Origin: Cupriavidus sp. P-10
GTDB lineage: Bacteria > Pseudomonadota > Gammaproteobacteria > Burkholderiales > Burkholderiaceae
DNA: 64,000 bases
Reading direction: 5' to 3'
Assembly (NCBI RefSeq): GCF_003402535.2
Contig: NZ_AP025170.1
Coordinates: 3,038,001 to 3,102,000 of the forward strand
Shown here: positions 33,472 to 42,653 of the stretch, piece by piece
How the letters are laid out: the number at the start of each line of letters is the position of its first letter
Position numbering within the stretch: position 1 is the first letter of the stretch
Notes under the pieces: model-generated
Database searches by the model: none
What the model saw: only the letters and a program-made list of their open reading frames with translations
Told to the model about the DNA's origin: nothing
Program-made: the position numbers and the translations under genes

Positions 33472-34020
33472 ATGACTGACACCGTCTCCTCGCCCGTCCG
33501 CCGCTCCCGCCTCTGGCTGTGGATCGGCGTTGCCGTCGTCGCCTGCGTCGCGGGTGCCCTTGCCGGCCACTTCGTGTTCTCGCCCAAGCCGGCGAACGAC
33601 CAGGCGGTGGAGGCGTTCTTCCAGGCGCGGCTGCCAGACCCTGCCGGCACCGAGCTGGACCTGGGCAAGCTGCGCGGCAAGACGCTGGTGGTGAACTTCT
33701 GGGCACCGTGGTGCGGCCCCTGCGTGGAAGAAATGCCCGAACTGACCGCGCTGCACGAGGAATACAAGAGCCGGCAAGTCGAGTTTGTCGGCATCGGTAT
33801 TGATTCGGCCAGCAATATTCAGCAGTTCACCAAGAAGGTACCGGTCGCCTATCCGCTCGCGGTTGCCGGCTTCGCCGGCACGGAGCTGTCGCGCAACTTT
33901 GGCAACAGCGCCGGCGGCCTGCCCTATACCGTGGTCATCAACCCGGACGGCAGCGTAAAGTACCGCAAGATGGGCCGCGTTACCGCGGAAGAACTGCGCG
34001 CGGTGCTGCCGCGCACCTGA
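33472..34020 (+). CDS. TlpA-family thiol:disulfide oxidoreductase
   Basis: A 182-residue membrane-anchored thioredoxin-like protein: one N-terminal membrane helix (about residues 14-37) and a periplasmic thioredoxin fold with W80-C81-G-P-C84 and the cis-proline loop G-L-P-Y-T. TlpA/ResA proteins act in disulfide reduction, for example in cytochrome c maturation. No ccm genes are adjacent. The ATG at 33472 was chosen over a TTG two codons earlier. Confidence 0.88.
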   Translation: MTDTVSSPVRRSRLWLWIGVAVVACVAGALAGHFVFSPKPANDQAVEAFFQARLPDPAGTELDLGKLRGKTLVVNFWAPWCGPCVEEMPELTALHEEYKSRQVEFVGIGIDSASNIQQFTKKVPVAYPLAVAGFAGTELSRNFGNSAGGLPYTVVINPDGSVKYRKMGRVTAEELRAVLPRT

Positions 34021-34216
34021 GTAAGTTCTTTCGGTATCTCCGGTCAATTTCGGATTTCTCTCGCGATTTGTTCCGTAATCGTACTTAGCGACCGCGAAAG
34101 TGCTGAAAGCGTCGCCGAATGGGGCCCAGCGTCGCCAAGCCTTGTATCCCGCGCTAGACAAATCCCTCTAAGCTACGGTAATCTCCGCGCAATTTCGTTG
34201 ATCTGGTCGAGCCGCC

Positions 34217-34714
34217 GTGACTGCAACCCGCTCCATCCGTCGCTCTGCCCGCTACCGCAAGGTGCTGGTCCTGCATGGGCCCAACCTGAACCTGCTGGGC
34301 ACGCGGGAACCGGAGACCTACGGGTACACCACCCTCGCCGATATCGACGCAGCGCTGGCCGACCAAGCGGCAAAGGCCGGCATTTCCCTGGCTTCGTTCC
34401 AGTCCAACCATGAGGGGGCACTGGTCGACCGCATCCACGCCGCGCGCGAGGAAGCCGTCGATTTCATCATCATCAACCCCGCTGCCTACACGCACACCAG
34501 CGTGGCCCTGCGTGACGCGCTGGCCGGCGTGGCGATCCCTTTCGTGGAGGTCCACCTGTCCAACGTGCATCGCCGCGAGAGCTTCCGTCACCATTCCTAT
34601 TTCTCCGACGTGGCTGTCGGGGTGGTCTGTGGGCTGGGATGGCAGGGATACCTGCTGGCACTCGACTATGCGCTTGCCCAGGAACAGCCGCCGCCAGGGA
34701 GCCCGGGGCGCTGA
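34217..34714 (+). CDS. aroQ: 3-dehydroquinate dehydratase, type II
   Basis: AroQ catalyses the third step of the shikimate pathway. The 165-residue protein carries [14 protein letters not shown] with a catalytic Tyr in [14 protein letters not shown] and [14 protein letters not shown]. It starts with GTG and has about 14 extra residues ahead of the fold. It precedes accB, an arrangement common in proteobacteria. Confidence 0.95.
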   Translation: MTATRSIRRSARYRKVLVLHGPNLNLLGTREPETYGYTTLADIDAALADQAAKAGISLASFQSNHEGALVDRIHAAREEAVDFIIINPAAYTHTSVALRDALAGVAIPFVEVHLSNVHRRESFRHHSYFSDVAVGVVCGLGWQGYLLALDYALAQEQPPPGSPGR

Positions 34715-34882
34715 CCCCTGCCACAATTTTTTGACGAACCTGCGCGCGCCGCCCGGCGGTCCGCGCCCGTTGCGCGTGCTTCGGCACGGCGGGCGCGGCT
34801 CTGTGGTGGCCGCCATAACGATTTCTTCCGCCGCAGCCCAGCGGGCAGCGGACCGGACAACCTGATTCAGGAGGATAAGAAG

Positions 34883-35344
34883 ATGGACCTGCGCAAGCTG
34901 AAGACGCTCATCGACCTGGTGGCCGAATCCGGCATCTCCGAGCTGGAAGTCACCGAAGGCGACGGCAAGGTACGCATCGTCAAGCAACCGCCGCAAATCG
35001 TCGCCGCGCCGATGGCCATGCCCCAGCTGCAGGCACTGCCGGTCGCGCCGGCCGCTGCCCCGGTCGGCACGGCCGCCCCGGCAGCCGACCCGGTTGCGCA
35101 GCTGCCCGCCGGCCACATTGTGACCTCGCCGATGGTGGGCACGTTCTACCGTGCGCCGTCGCCGGGTGCCGCCGCGTTCGTCAATGTCGGCGATTCGGTC
35201 AAGGAAGGCCAGACCGTCTGCATCATCGAAGCCATGAAGCTGCTCAACGAGATCGAGTGCGACAAGGCCGGCGTCATCAAGGAAATCCTGGTCGAGAACG
35301 GCCAGGCGGTGGAATACGGCCAGCCCCTGTTCGTCATCGGCTAA
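34883..35344 (+). CDS. accB: Biotin carboxyl carrier protein of acetyl-CoA carboxylase
   Basis: AccB carries the biotin that moves CO2 to acetyl-CoA for fatty acid synthesis. The 153-residue protein has the N-terminal [10 protein letters not shown] part, an Ala/Pro-rich linker, and the biotinyl domain with E-A-M-K-L; the biotinylated lysine is K119. AGGAGG precedes the ATG. accC follows after 243 bases. Confidence 0.97.
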   Translation: MDLRKLKTLIDLVAESGISELEVTEGDGKVRIVKQPPQIVAAPMAMPQLQALPVAPAAAPVGTAAPAADPVAQLPAGHIVTSPMVGTFYRAPSPGAAAFVNVGDSVKEGQTVCIIEAMKLLNEIECDKAGVIKEILVENGQAVEYGQPLFVIG

Positions 35345-35587
35345 GCCTGAAAGGCATGCCGCGCACAGCGCCGCCAACGGCCGCCCATGCGGCCGCAAGC
35401 ACAGCACCGGCGCCGCCCTCCAAGGCGTTTCGTGACGCCTGGGACGTTGTGGGCATCGCGGCCCGTTCCGTGCAGTTCCATGCAGTTCCGCGCTTTAGTG
35501 CGGCCCGGCGGCCCGCCTGATGGCCGCGCGCCCGATGTGCCGTAGCGGCACGCAGCGGGACCGCTCCCGTTCTCGCAGAGAGAGACC
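35345..35587 (+). other. accB-accC spacer
   Basis: A 243-base gap, longer than usual between these cotranscribed genes. I see no gene in it and no obvious terminator hairpin with a T-tract; it may contain a promoter or translation-control region for accC. Confidence 0.4.
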
Positions 35588-36949
35588 ATGTTTGAAAAAA
35601 TTCTGATCGCGAACCGCGGCGAAATCGCTCTTCGCATCCAGCGCGCCTGCCGCGAACTGGGCATCAAGACGGTGGTGGTGTACTCCGAGGCCGACAAGGA
35701 GGCCAAGTATGTGCGCCTGGCCGACGAAGCCGTCTGTATCGGCCCGGCCCCGTCGCCGCAGTCGTACCTGAACATGCCTGCCATCATCTCGGCCGCCGAA
35801 GTGACCGACGCGCAGGCCATCCACCCAGGCTACGGCTTCCTGTCGGAGAATTCCGACTTCGCCGAGCGCGTGGAGAAGTCCGGCTTCGTCTTCATCGGCC
35901 CGACCGCCGACAGCATCCGCCTGATGGGTGACAAGGTCTCGGCCAAGCAGGCCATGATCAAGGCCGGCGTGCCGTGCGTGCCGGGCTCGGACGGCGCCCT
36001 GCCCAGCGACCCGCAGGAGATCCTGGCGACCGCGCGTCGCGTGGGCTACCCGGTGATCATCAAGGCCGCCGGCGGCGGCGGTGGGCGCGGCATGCGCGTG
36101 GTGCACACCGAAGCCGCGCTGATCAACGCCGTCAACATGACGCGTGAAGAAGCCGGCCGTGCCTTCGGCAACCCCGAGGTCTACATGGAGAAGTTCCTGG
36201 AGAATCCGCGCCACGTGGAGATCCAGATCCTTGCCGACCAGCACAAGCAAGCCATCTGGCTGGGCGAGCGCGACTGCTCGATGCAGCGCCGCCACCAGAA
36301 GGTGATCGAGGAAGCCCCGGCGCCGCATATCCCGCGCCGCCTGATCGAGCGCATCGGCGATCGTTGCGCCGAGGCCTGCAAGAAGATGGGCTACCGCGGC
36401 GCCGGCACCTTCGAGTTCCTGTACGAGAACAACGAGTTCTACTTCATCGAGATGAACACGCGCGTGCAGGTCGAACACCCGGTCACCGAGATGATCACCG
36501 GCATCGACATCGTGCAGGAGCAGATCCGCATCGCCTTCGGCGAGAAGCTGCGTTTCCGCCAGAAGGACGTGCAGTTCCGCGGCCACTCGATCGAATGCCG
36601 CGTGAATGCCGAGGACCCGTTCAAGTTCACCCCGTCGCCGGGCCGCATCACCGCCTGGCACATGCCGGGCGGCCCCGGTGTACGCGTGGACTCGCACGCG
36701 TATGATGGCTACTTCGTGCCGCCCAACTACGACTCGATGATCGGCAAGATCATCACTTACGGCGCCACGCGCGAGCAGGCCATCGCCCGCATGCGCATCG
36801 CGCTGTCCGAAATGGTCGTGGACGGCATCCAGACCAATGTGCCGCTGCACCGAGAGCTGATGATGGACGCCAACTTCGTGGAAGGCGGCACCAGCATCCA
36901 CTATCTGGAGCATCGGCTGGCGCAGCGCGAGAAGGCCGGCGGGGTCTGA
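35588..36949 (+). CDS. accC: Biotin carboxylase subunit of acetyl-CoA carboxylase
   Basis: AccC carboxylates the biotin of AccB with bicarbonate and ATP. The 453-residue protein has [13 protein letters not shown] at the N terminus, the ATP-grasp loop [11 protein letters not shown] and the catalytic [14 protein letters not shown]. Length is typical of the separate bacterial subunit. It forms a cluster with accB upstream and prmA downstream (42 bases). Confidence 0.97.
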   Translation: MFEKILIANRGEIALRIQRACRELGIKTVVVYSEADKEAKYVRLADEAVCIGPAPSPQSYLNMPAIISAAEVTDAQAIHPGYGFLSENSDFAERVEKSGFVFIGPTADSIRLMGDKVSAKQAMIKAGVPCVPGSDGALPSDPQEILATARRVGYPVIIKAAGGGGGRGMRVVHTEAALINAVNMTREEAGRAFGNPEVYMEKFLENPRHVEIQILADQHKQAIWLGERDCSMQRRHQKVIEEAPAPHIPRRLIERIGDRCAEACKKMGYRGAGTFEFLYENNEFYFIEMNTRVQVEHPVTEMITGIDIVQEQIRIAFGEKLRFRQKDVQFRGHSIECRVNAEDPFKFTPSPGRITAWHMPGGPGVRVDSHAYDGYFVPPNYDSMIGKIITYGATREQAIARMRIALSEMVVDGIQTNVPLHRELMMDANFVEGGTSIHYLEHRLAQREKAGGV

Positions 36950-36991
36950 GCGAACGCGCGCCGAACCAACCCGCAGTCAGCAAGGAAGCCC

Positions 36992-37885
36992 GTGGCATTT
37001 CAGGAATGTGTGATCGAAGTGGCGCAGGACCAGGCCGAAGCCTGGTCTGAAGCCCTGTTCGACCTCGGCGCGCTGTCGGTCTCGGTGGAAGACGCCGATG
37101 CCGATACGCCCGATGAGCAACCGCTTTTCGGCGAGCCCGGGCTCGAACCCAAGCAACTCGCGTGGAACCGCTCGCGCGTGGTGGCCCTGTTCGGCGACGA
37201 TGCCGACCCCGCCGTGGTGGTGGCCGCAGCCGCCAACCAGCTTGGCATCGATCCGGTGCCGGCCTACGAACTGCGCGCGGTGGAAGACCAGGACTGGGTG
37301 CGCCTGACGCAATCGCAGTTCGAACCGATCCGCATAGGCGAGCGCATCTGGGTGGTGCCGTCGTGGCACGACGCGCCCGAGCCCGATGCGGTGGTGCTGG
37401 AACTGGATCCCGGCCTGGCCTTCGGCACCGGCAGCCATCCGACCACGCGGCTGTGCATGCAGTGGCTGGAGCAACACGTGGTGCCGGGCGAAACCGTGCT
37501 CGACTATGGCTGCGGCTCCGGCATCCTGGCGATCGTCGCACGCAAGCTCGGTGCAGGCGATACCGTCGGCATCGACATCGATCCCAACGCCGTGGAAGCG
37601 TCGCGCTACAACGCCGAGCGCAATCAGGTCGAGGCGTCGTTCGCGCTGCCTGAGTCGGTGTCCGAGGCCACTTATGACCTGGTGGTCGCCAATATCCTGT
37701 CCAATCCGCTCAAGCTGATGGCCGCGATGCTCAGCGCCCGCGTGCGCCAGGGCGGCCGGCTGGTGCTGTCCGGCGTGCTGGAGCGCCAGGCGGAAGAAGT
37801 TGCCGCCGCCTATGCGCCTTGGCTGCCGCTGACGGTATGGCGCGCCGAGGAAGGCTGGGTGTGCCTGCACGGCACCCGTCCCTGA
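36992..37885 (+). CDS. prmA: Ribosomal protein L11 methyltransferase
   Basis: PrmA trimethylates ribosomal protein L11. The 297-residue protein has an N-terminal substrate-binding domain and a SAM domain with [13 protein letters not shown] and [11 protein letters not shown]. It starts at GTG with AAGGA upstream. It is followed nine bases later by the zinc-ribbon gene, the common betaproteobacterial arrangement. Confidence 0.95.
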   Translation: MAFQECVIEVAQDQAEAWSEALFDLGALSVSVEDADADTPDEQPLFGEPGLEPKQLAWNRSRVVALFGDDADPAVVVAAAANQLGIDPVPAYELRAVEDQDWVRLTQSQFEPIRIGERIWVVPSWHDAPEPDAVVLELDPGLAFGTGSHPTTRLCMQWLEQHVVPGETVLDYGCGSGILAIVARKLGAGDTVGIDIDPNAVEASRYNAERNQVEASFALPESVSEATYDLVVANILSNPLKLMAAMLSARVRQGGRLVLSGVLERQAEEVAAAYAPWLPLTVWRAEEGWVCLHGTRP

Positions 37886-37894
37886 TCTGCGCCG

Positions 37895-39622
37895 ATGGCC
37901 GCCGTCAAGCTTGTCACGCGCTGTCCGGCCTGCCGCACCGCCTTCCGGCTGGTCGCCGACCAGCTGCGCCTGCGCCAGGGCCTGGTGCGTTGCGGCCACT
38001 GCGAAACGGTGTTCGATGCGCGTGAGCACCTGATCGAGATTCCGTTGCCTGCGGGCAGCATCACGCCGCCGGCGCCCGCCGTAGCGCCGGCAACCACACC
38101 GCTTGCAGCCGCGCCAGCGTCCCCGCTGATAGCAGAGCCTTCCGGCCCAGGCGAGACCACCCCGGCACCGCAGCCGACACCGCAGCCGGCACCAACACCC
38201 TTCACTCCCACCATCGATCCCGGCTATGACGTGCCGGCGCTGGACGCGCCGACCATGCTCATGACCTCGCCCGAAGACCTGGACGTCCCTGCACCGGCAG
38301 AGATGGGCGAAGACGAGATCGAGCGTGCACTGCGCGAGGCCAACGAGGCCGTCGCCCAGCGCGATGCCCGCGAGGCGGAGCGGCAGGTCGATGTCGAGCC
38401 CGTGTCACAGCAGGCTGCGGCAGAGGCCGGACCAGAAGCGGAAACTGAGGCGGAAACTGAGGCGGAAGCTGAGGAGAAAGCTGAGGCGGAAGCTGAAGCA
38501 GAGCCTGCGGGGGAACCTGCAGCGCAACTTGAAGTGCAGCCCGAGCCCGCGGCCGAACCGGAAGCGCACCGGGAGGCGCAGCCGCCGGAACATGAGCCGG
38601 AACGCGAAGCGACGCCCGCCAGTGCAACCACTACGCCTGCGCCACCGCAGCCGGCCACGCCGGAAGCCGCTGCGCCGGCATGGCCCGCGCTGAACCACAA
38701 CGCACTCGATCATCCCGCGCTCGACGAGTCGGCAGCGATCGGCAAGACCACGGAAGCAGCAACGCCAGCGTCCCAGCCAGCCGCCGTGCCCGCGCCCGCG
38801 GCCATCCCGAGCGCCAGCGAATTCCTGCGCGCGGCGTCAGCGGATATCGGCCCGCCACCGCAGGCCCAGCCGCCCAAGGCAGACGCGCCCATCGCCGAGT
38901 TGTCGGACAGCGAAGCAGCCGAGCGCACCGACACCCGCGATACCGGCTCCGCCCGCGACGCCGGGCCCGCCCCCGACACCAGCCTGCCCATCAGCACGAC
39001 CGGCGAAGCCGTCGCACGCGAGCAGACCACGCGCCGCTGGACCCGCACCGAAGCCCCGGCCGGCCCGGTCTTCGCTCCCGACTTCCTGCGCCACACCCGC
39101 GAACGCGAAAGCGAGCGTGCCCCAGCGCGCAGCCGCGGGCCGGCCCCGCGCACGCTCTGGTACGTCGCGGCAGCGGTGCTCGCGCTGGGCGCCGCGGTGC
39201 AAGCGGTATATCTCGCGCGCAGCCCACTCGCCGGACAGTTCCCGATGCTCCGCCCGGCACTGGAAGCCGCATGCGCGCCGTTCGGCTGCGACGTGCCGCC
39301 GTGGCGCGACATCGACGCGCTGCGCATCGAGACCTCGCAGCTGCAGCGGCTCGACGAAGGCGGCGACGCCTACCTGCTCGCCGTCACGCTGCGCAACCTG
39401 GGCCGCGCCACCACCGCGCTGCCTGCGATCGAGCTGGTGATGACAGACCTGCAGGACCAACTGCTGCTGCGACGTGTGCTGCAACCGGCGGATTACCTGG
39501 ACCCTTCGCAAAAGGCCTTCGCCACGGAGGGTCTTCGCGCCGGCATGGAGCTGCCGGTTCGGGTACGATTCCGGACGCAGCAGGCGCCGTCCAACTACCG
39601 CGTGCTGATTTTTTATCCCTGA
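37895..39622 (+). CDS. Zinc-ribbon / DUF3426 membrane protein
   Basis: A 575-residue protein with three parts. The N terminus is an MJ0042-type zinc ribbon, C-P-A-C-R-T-A-F-R and C-G-H-C. The middle 360 residues are low complexity, rich in Ala, Glu and Pro, and include a 12-bp tandem repeat in the DNA. A single membrane helix ([12 protein letters not shown]) lies near residue 430, followed by the DUF3426 domain ([10 protein letters not shown]). Function unknown. It probably shares a transcript with prmA. Confidence 0.85.
   Translation: MAAVKLVTRCPACRTAFRLVADQLRLRQGLVRCGHCETVFDAREHLIEIPLPAGSITPPAPAVAPATTPLAAAPASPLIAEPSGPGETTPAPQPTPQPAPTPFTPTIDPGYDVPALDAPTMLMTSPEDLDVPAPAEMGEDEIERALREANEAVAQRDAREAERQVDVEPVSQQAAAEAGPEAETEAETEAEAEEKAEAEAEAEPAGEPAAQLEVQPEPAAEPEAHREAQPPEHEPEREATPASATTTPAPPQPATPEAAAPAWPALNHNALDHPALDESAAIGKTTEAATPASQPAAVPAPAAIPSASEFLRAASADIGPPPQAQPPKADAPIAELSDSEAAERTDTRDTGSARDAGPAPDTSLPISTTGEAVAREQTTRRWTRTEAPAGPVFAPDFLRHTRERESERAPARSRGPAPRTLWYVAAAVLALGAAVQAVYLARSPLAGQFPMLRPALEAACAPFGCDVPPWRDIDALRIETSQLQRLDEGGDAYLLAVTLRNLGRATTALPAIELVMTDLQDQLLLRRVLQPADYLDPSQKAFATEGLRAGMELPVRVRFRTQQAPSNYRVLIFYP
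38437..38496 (+). repeat. 12-bp tandem repeat (5 copies) in the DUF3426 gene
   Basis: Five consecutive units close to GGCGGAAGCTGA encode repeats of the Glu-Ala-Glu-Thr/Ala type. Because the unit is a multiple of three, copy-number change would keep the frame and only alter linker length. Confidence 0.8.
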
Positions 39623-39743
39623 ATTCCGCAGCCTGCTGCCGAACCGAATCCGAGTCCGGCGGCAAGCGGCGCCCCCCACCGGGGCATTGGCCGGCCAGGC
39701 GCCGGAAACTGAACCGGAAACCATCAGACATCAAGGAGTAGAC

Positions 39744-40244
39744 ATGAGCAACGTCACCCTCGGCGGTAACCCGATCGAAGTCGCAGGCAAGTTCCCGCAG
39801 GCTGGCGACAAGGCGCCCGCCTTCTCGCTGGTCGGCAAGGACCTGAAGGATGTCACGCTTGCCGACTTCGCCGGCAAGCGCAAGGTGCTGAACATCGTCC
39901 CGAGCCTGGACACGCCGGTGTGCCAGGCTTCGACCCGCAAGTTCAATGAAGCCGCCAGCGGCCTCGCCAACACCGTGGTGCTGACCATCTCGGCTGACCT
40001 GCCGTTCGCGATGGGCCGCTTCTGCACCACCGAAGGCCTGGCCAACGTGGTAACGCTGTCGACGATGCGCGGTGCCGACTTCAAGGGCAACTACGGCGTG
40101 GACATCAAGAGCGGCCCGCTGGCCGGCGTGACCGCGCGCGCGGTGGTGGTGCTCGACGAGAACGACACCGTCAAGTACGCCCAGCTGGTCCCGGAAATCA
40201 AGACCGAGCCGGACTACGAAGCCGCCCTGGCCGCGCTGAAGTAA
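39744..40244 (+). CDS. tpx: Thiol peroxidase Tpx
   Basis: Tpx is a periplasmic/cytosolic two-cysteine peroxiredoxin that reduces peroxides with thioredoxin. The 166-residue protein has peroxidatic C60 in S-L-D-T-P-V-C and resolving C94 in G-R-F-C-T-T-E-G, at the same places as in E. coli Tpx. An AAGGAG site precedes the ATG. A terminator follows. Confidence 0.97.
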   Translation: MSNVTLGGNPIEVAGKFPQAGDKAPAFSLVGKDLKDVTLADFAGKRKVLNIVPSLDTPVCQASTRKFNEAASGLANTVVLTISADLPFAMGRFCTTEGLANVVTLSTMRGADFKGNYGVDIKSGPLAGVTARAVVVLDENDTVKYAQLVPEIKTEPDYEAALAALK

Positions 40245-40264
40245 TCCGCGCTGCCTGAGGACAG

Positions 40265-40295
40265 CGGCCGCCCGCGCAACCGGGGCGGCCGTTTT
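40265..40295 (+). terminator. tpx terminator
   Basis: CGGCCGCCC / GGGCGGCCG stem with a 9-base loop and four T, 20 bases after tpx. Confidence 0.75.
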
Positions 40296-40369
40296 CGCTT
40301 CATGCCTGACCGATCAGAATCGTCCCGCAAGGGATCCACACAACTAACGACCTACCACCTGGAGAGAGC

Positions 40370-41317
40370 ATGGCCAGCCTGATCTGCGGCTCCGTCGCCT
40401 ACGACACCATCATGACGTTCGACGGACGCTTCCGCGAACACATCCTGCCGGACCAGATCCATATGCTGAACGTCTCGTTCCTGGTGCCCGGCATGCGCCG
40501 CGAGTTCGGCGGCTGCGCCGGCAACATCGCCTACACGCTGAAAATGCTCGGCGGCGACCCGGTGGTGATGGCCACCGTCGGCACCGATGCCGAGCCCTAC
40601 CTGGAATACCTGCGCAAGCTGGAGATCCCCACCAGCCACATCCGCGTGCTGCCTGAGACCTTCACGGCGCAGGCCATGATCACCACCGACCTGGACAACA
40701 ACCAGATCACCGCCTTCCACCCTGGCGCAATGAGCCAGTCGCAGCTGAACAACGTCAAGGACGCACTCGGCGGTGGCAAGGCGCCGGCGCTGGGCATCGT
40801 CGCGCCGGACAGCCGCGAAGGCATGCTGCACCACGCGCGCCAGTTCGCCGAGGCCGGTGTTCCGTTCATCTTTGACCTGGGTCAGGCCATGCCGCTGTTC
40901 AACGGCGAAGACCTGCGGGAGTTCGTTGAACTCGCCAGTTACGTGACAGTCAACGACTACGAGGCGCAAGTCCTGCTGTCCCGCACCGCATGGACCAGCG
41001 CCGAGGTCGCCGCAAAGGTCCGTGCCTTCATCGTCACGCACGGCGAGCGCGGCGCCAGCATCTATGCCGATGGCCAGCAGTACGCGATCCCGGCGGTACA
41101 GGCCGAGCGCATCGTGGACCCGACCGGCTGTGGCGACGCCTTCCGAGGCGGCCTGCTCTACGGCATTGAAAACGGTTTAGACTGGGAAACGACCGGCCGC
41201 CTGGCATCGCTGATGGGGTCGATCAAGATCGCGCAGCAGGGTCCGCAGAATCACTGGTTGTCGCGCGAAGACATTGGCAACCGGTTCCAGTCTGCATTCG
41301 GGTACCGCTACGCCTGA
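40370..41317 (+). CDS. PfkB-family carbohydrate/nucleoside kinase (adenosine kinase-like)
   Basis: A 315-residue ribokinase-superfamily kinase: early I-C-G-S-V-A-Y-D, the substrate-side G-G-C-A-G-N-I-A-Y, and the ATP/catalytic signature D-P-T-G-C-G-D-A-F-R-G-G near residue 250 with the catalytic Asp near residue 256. Related Burkholderiales proteins are described as adenosine kinase-like; the sugar or nucleoside substrate is not certain. A good GGAGAG site precedes the ATG. Confidence 0.85.
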   Translation: MASLICGSVAYDTIMTFDGRFREHILPDQIHMLNVSFLVPGMRREFGGCAGNIAYTLKMLGGDPVVMATVGTDAEPYLEYLRKLEIPTSHIRVLPETFTAQAMITTDLDNNQITAFHPGAMSQSQLNNVKDALGGGKAPALGIVAPDSREGMLHHARQFAEAGVPFIFDLGQAMPLFNGEDLREFVELASYVTVNDYEAQVLLSRTAWTSAEVAAKVRAFIVTHGERGASIYADGQQYAIPAVQAERIVDPTGCGDAFRGGLLYGIENGLDWETTGRLASLMGSIKIAQQGPQNHWLSREDIGNRFQSAFGYRYA

Positions 41318-41353
41318 CCTGCGGCCAGCGCGTGGCATTCTTCGGGATCTGAC

Positions 41354-41821
41354 ATGAACCAAATGCTCCGTGGCGGCGCCGTTGCCGTCATTGTCATCGC
41401 CGCCCTGGTCGCAGGATGTGCGACGGAATCCAATTCCAACAGCATCTACAGCACCGGCCAGGCGCAGCGCGAGCAGACCGTGCGCTACGGCGTGGTCGAG
41501 GGCGTACGCGAAGTCGCCATCCAGCGCAGCCAGACCGGCGCGGGCACGCTCGCCGGCGGAGCCATCGGCGGTATCGCGGCCGGCAGCACCATCGGCGGCG
41601 GCAACGGTGCAGTGGCGGCGGGCATCCTCGGCGCGATACTGGGCGGCATCGCCGGCAGCGCTGCCGAGAACAAGATCAACGAGCGGCGGGGCCTGGAGAT
41701 CACCGTGCGCCTCGAAAACGGTGAGATGCGCGCAATCACGCAGGAGGCCGACGAAGTCTTTCGTCCGGGCGAGCGTGTGCGCCTGCTGTCCTCGGGCGGC
41801 GTCACCCGCGTCACGCACTGA
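41354..41821 (+). CDS. Glycine-zipper outer membrane lipoprotein (SlyB-like)
   Basis: A 155-residue lipoprotein: signal peptide ending A-L-V-A-G-C (Cys22), then a glycine-zipper region G-G-A-I-G-G-I-A-A-G with a second G-I-L-G-A-I-L-G-G-I-A-G, and a C-terminal beta-rich tail. It belongs to the SlyB/Pcp glycine-zipper group, which has roles in outer-membrane integrity. A strong terminator follows. Confidence 0.85.
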   Translation: MNQMLRGGAVAVIVIAALVAGCATESNSNSIYSTGQAQREQTVRYGVVEGVREVAIQRSQTGAGTLAGGAIGGIAAGSTIGGGNGAVAAGILGAILGGIAGSAAENKINERRGLEITVRLENGEMRAITQEADEVFRPGERVRLLSSGGVTRVTH

Positions 41822-41860
41822 ACCGCTGCGCCCGGCCGGGCGCCAGCATGCAGCGCATAC

Positions 41861-41899
41861 AGGCGCCGCACCCGAAAGGGCCGCGGCGCCTTTTTTTTT
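41861..41899 (+). terminator. Terminator after the glycine-zipper gene
   Basis: AGGCGCCGC / GCGGCGCCT stem with a 13-base loop that itself can pair, followed by nine T. Confidence 0.9.
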
Positions 41900-41914
41900 G
41901 ATCAGGCACCAATG

Positions 41915-41950
41915 AAAAGACCCGCCGGGCCCGGGGCCATCGGCGGGTCT
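41915..41950 (-). terminator. Terminator for the histone-like gene
   Basis: A 10-bp stem, AGACCCGCCG / CGGCGGGTCT, with four T on the minus strand after it. It is the last of six hairpins behind the histone H1-like gene. Confidence 0.65.
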
Positions 41951-42067
41951 GCAAGACTGGCGTCTTGCTGACCGGATACGCGGTATCCGGTCATGCTGGC
42001 ACGCACTGCGTGCCGTTGTGGTTCCGTACGGAACGCGTAAGGCCCACGCCGTGCGGCGCAGCTTACG
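41951..42067. repeat. Cluster of five consecutive inverted repeats
   Basis: Perfect inverted repeats follow one another: 41951-41968 (7 bp), 41970-41992 (10 bp, GACCGGATAC), 41998-42014 (7 bp, GGCACGC), 42021-42034 (14-base palindrome GTTCCGTACGGAAC) and 42036-42067 (6 bp, spanning the histone stop codon). They lie in the 3' untranslated part of the histone-like transcript. Confidence 0.8.
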
Positions 42068-42653
42068 GACGGTTGCCCGTCGGGAACGGCCAGGCAGCGG
42101 CCGGGTTCAACGCGGTCTTGGCAGCCGAAGCGGGAGCAACGGCAGGAGCAGCGGCAGGCTTCGCGGCAGCCTTCTTGGCAGCCGACTTCTTCGCAGCAGC
42201 CTTCTTTGCCGGAGCCTTCTTGGCAGCCGGCTTCTTGGCAGCTGCCTTCTTGGCCGGAGCCTTCTTGGCGGCGACCTTCTTGGTTGCAGCCTTCTTGGCC
42301 GGCGCGGCCTTCTTGGCGGCGACCTTCTTCACTGCGGCCTTCTTGGCCGGTGCTGCCTTCTTGGCGGCAACCTTCTTGGTTGCAACCTTCTTGGCGGCGA
42401 CCTTCTTCACCGCGGCCTTCTTGGCAGGGGCCTTCTTGGCCGCAGCCTTCTTGGCCGGCGCTGCCTTCTTGGCGGCTACCTTCTTCACAGCGGCCTTCTT
42501 GGCCGGTGCCTTCTTGGCGGCCGGCGCCTTCTTGGCGGCTACCTTCTTGGCGGCTACCTTCTTGGTTGCGGCCTTCTTGGCCGGAGCGGCCTTCTTGGCG
42601 GCCGGCTTGGCGGCCTTCTTAGCCGCCGGCTTTTTCTTTGCAGCAGTTGCCAT
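42063..42653 (-). CDS. Histone H1-like DNA-binding protein
   Basis: A 196-residue protein made mainly of Lys and Ala repeats such as K-K-A-A and K-K-V-A-A-K-K-A, with Pro, resembling the tail of eukaryotic histone H1 and of bacterial H1-like proteins (BpH1, AlgP, HctB). It probably binds DNA nonspecifically and compacts the nucleoid. The ATG with AAGGAG upstream fixes the start. The DNA is a long imperfect repeat of GCCTTCTTGGC-like units, prone to copy-number change. It ends at G-N-R-P. Confidence 0.88.
   Translation of the reverse strand: MATAAKKKPAAKKAAKPAAKKAAPAKKAATKKVAAKKVAAKKAPAAKKAPAKKAAVKKVAAKKAAPAKKAAAKKAPAKKAAVKKVAAKKVATKKVAAKKAAPAKKAAVKKVAAKKAAPAKKAATKKVAAKKAPAKKAAAKKPAAKKAPAKKAAAKKSAAKKAAAKPAAAPAVAPASAAKTALNPAAAWPFPTGNRP

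Noticed and set aside
42063..42653. Regular repeats resembling a CRISPR array
   Set aside because: The units vary, lack unique spacers of constant length and encode Lys/Ala repeats in frame, with a good ribosome binding site at the gene start.
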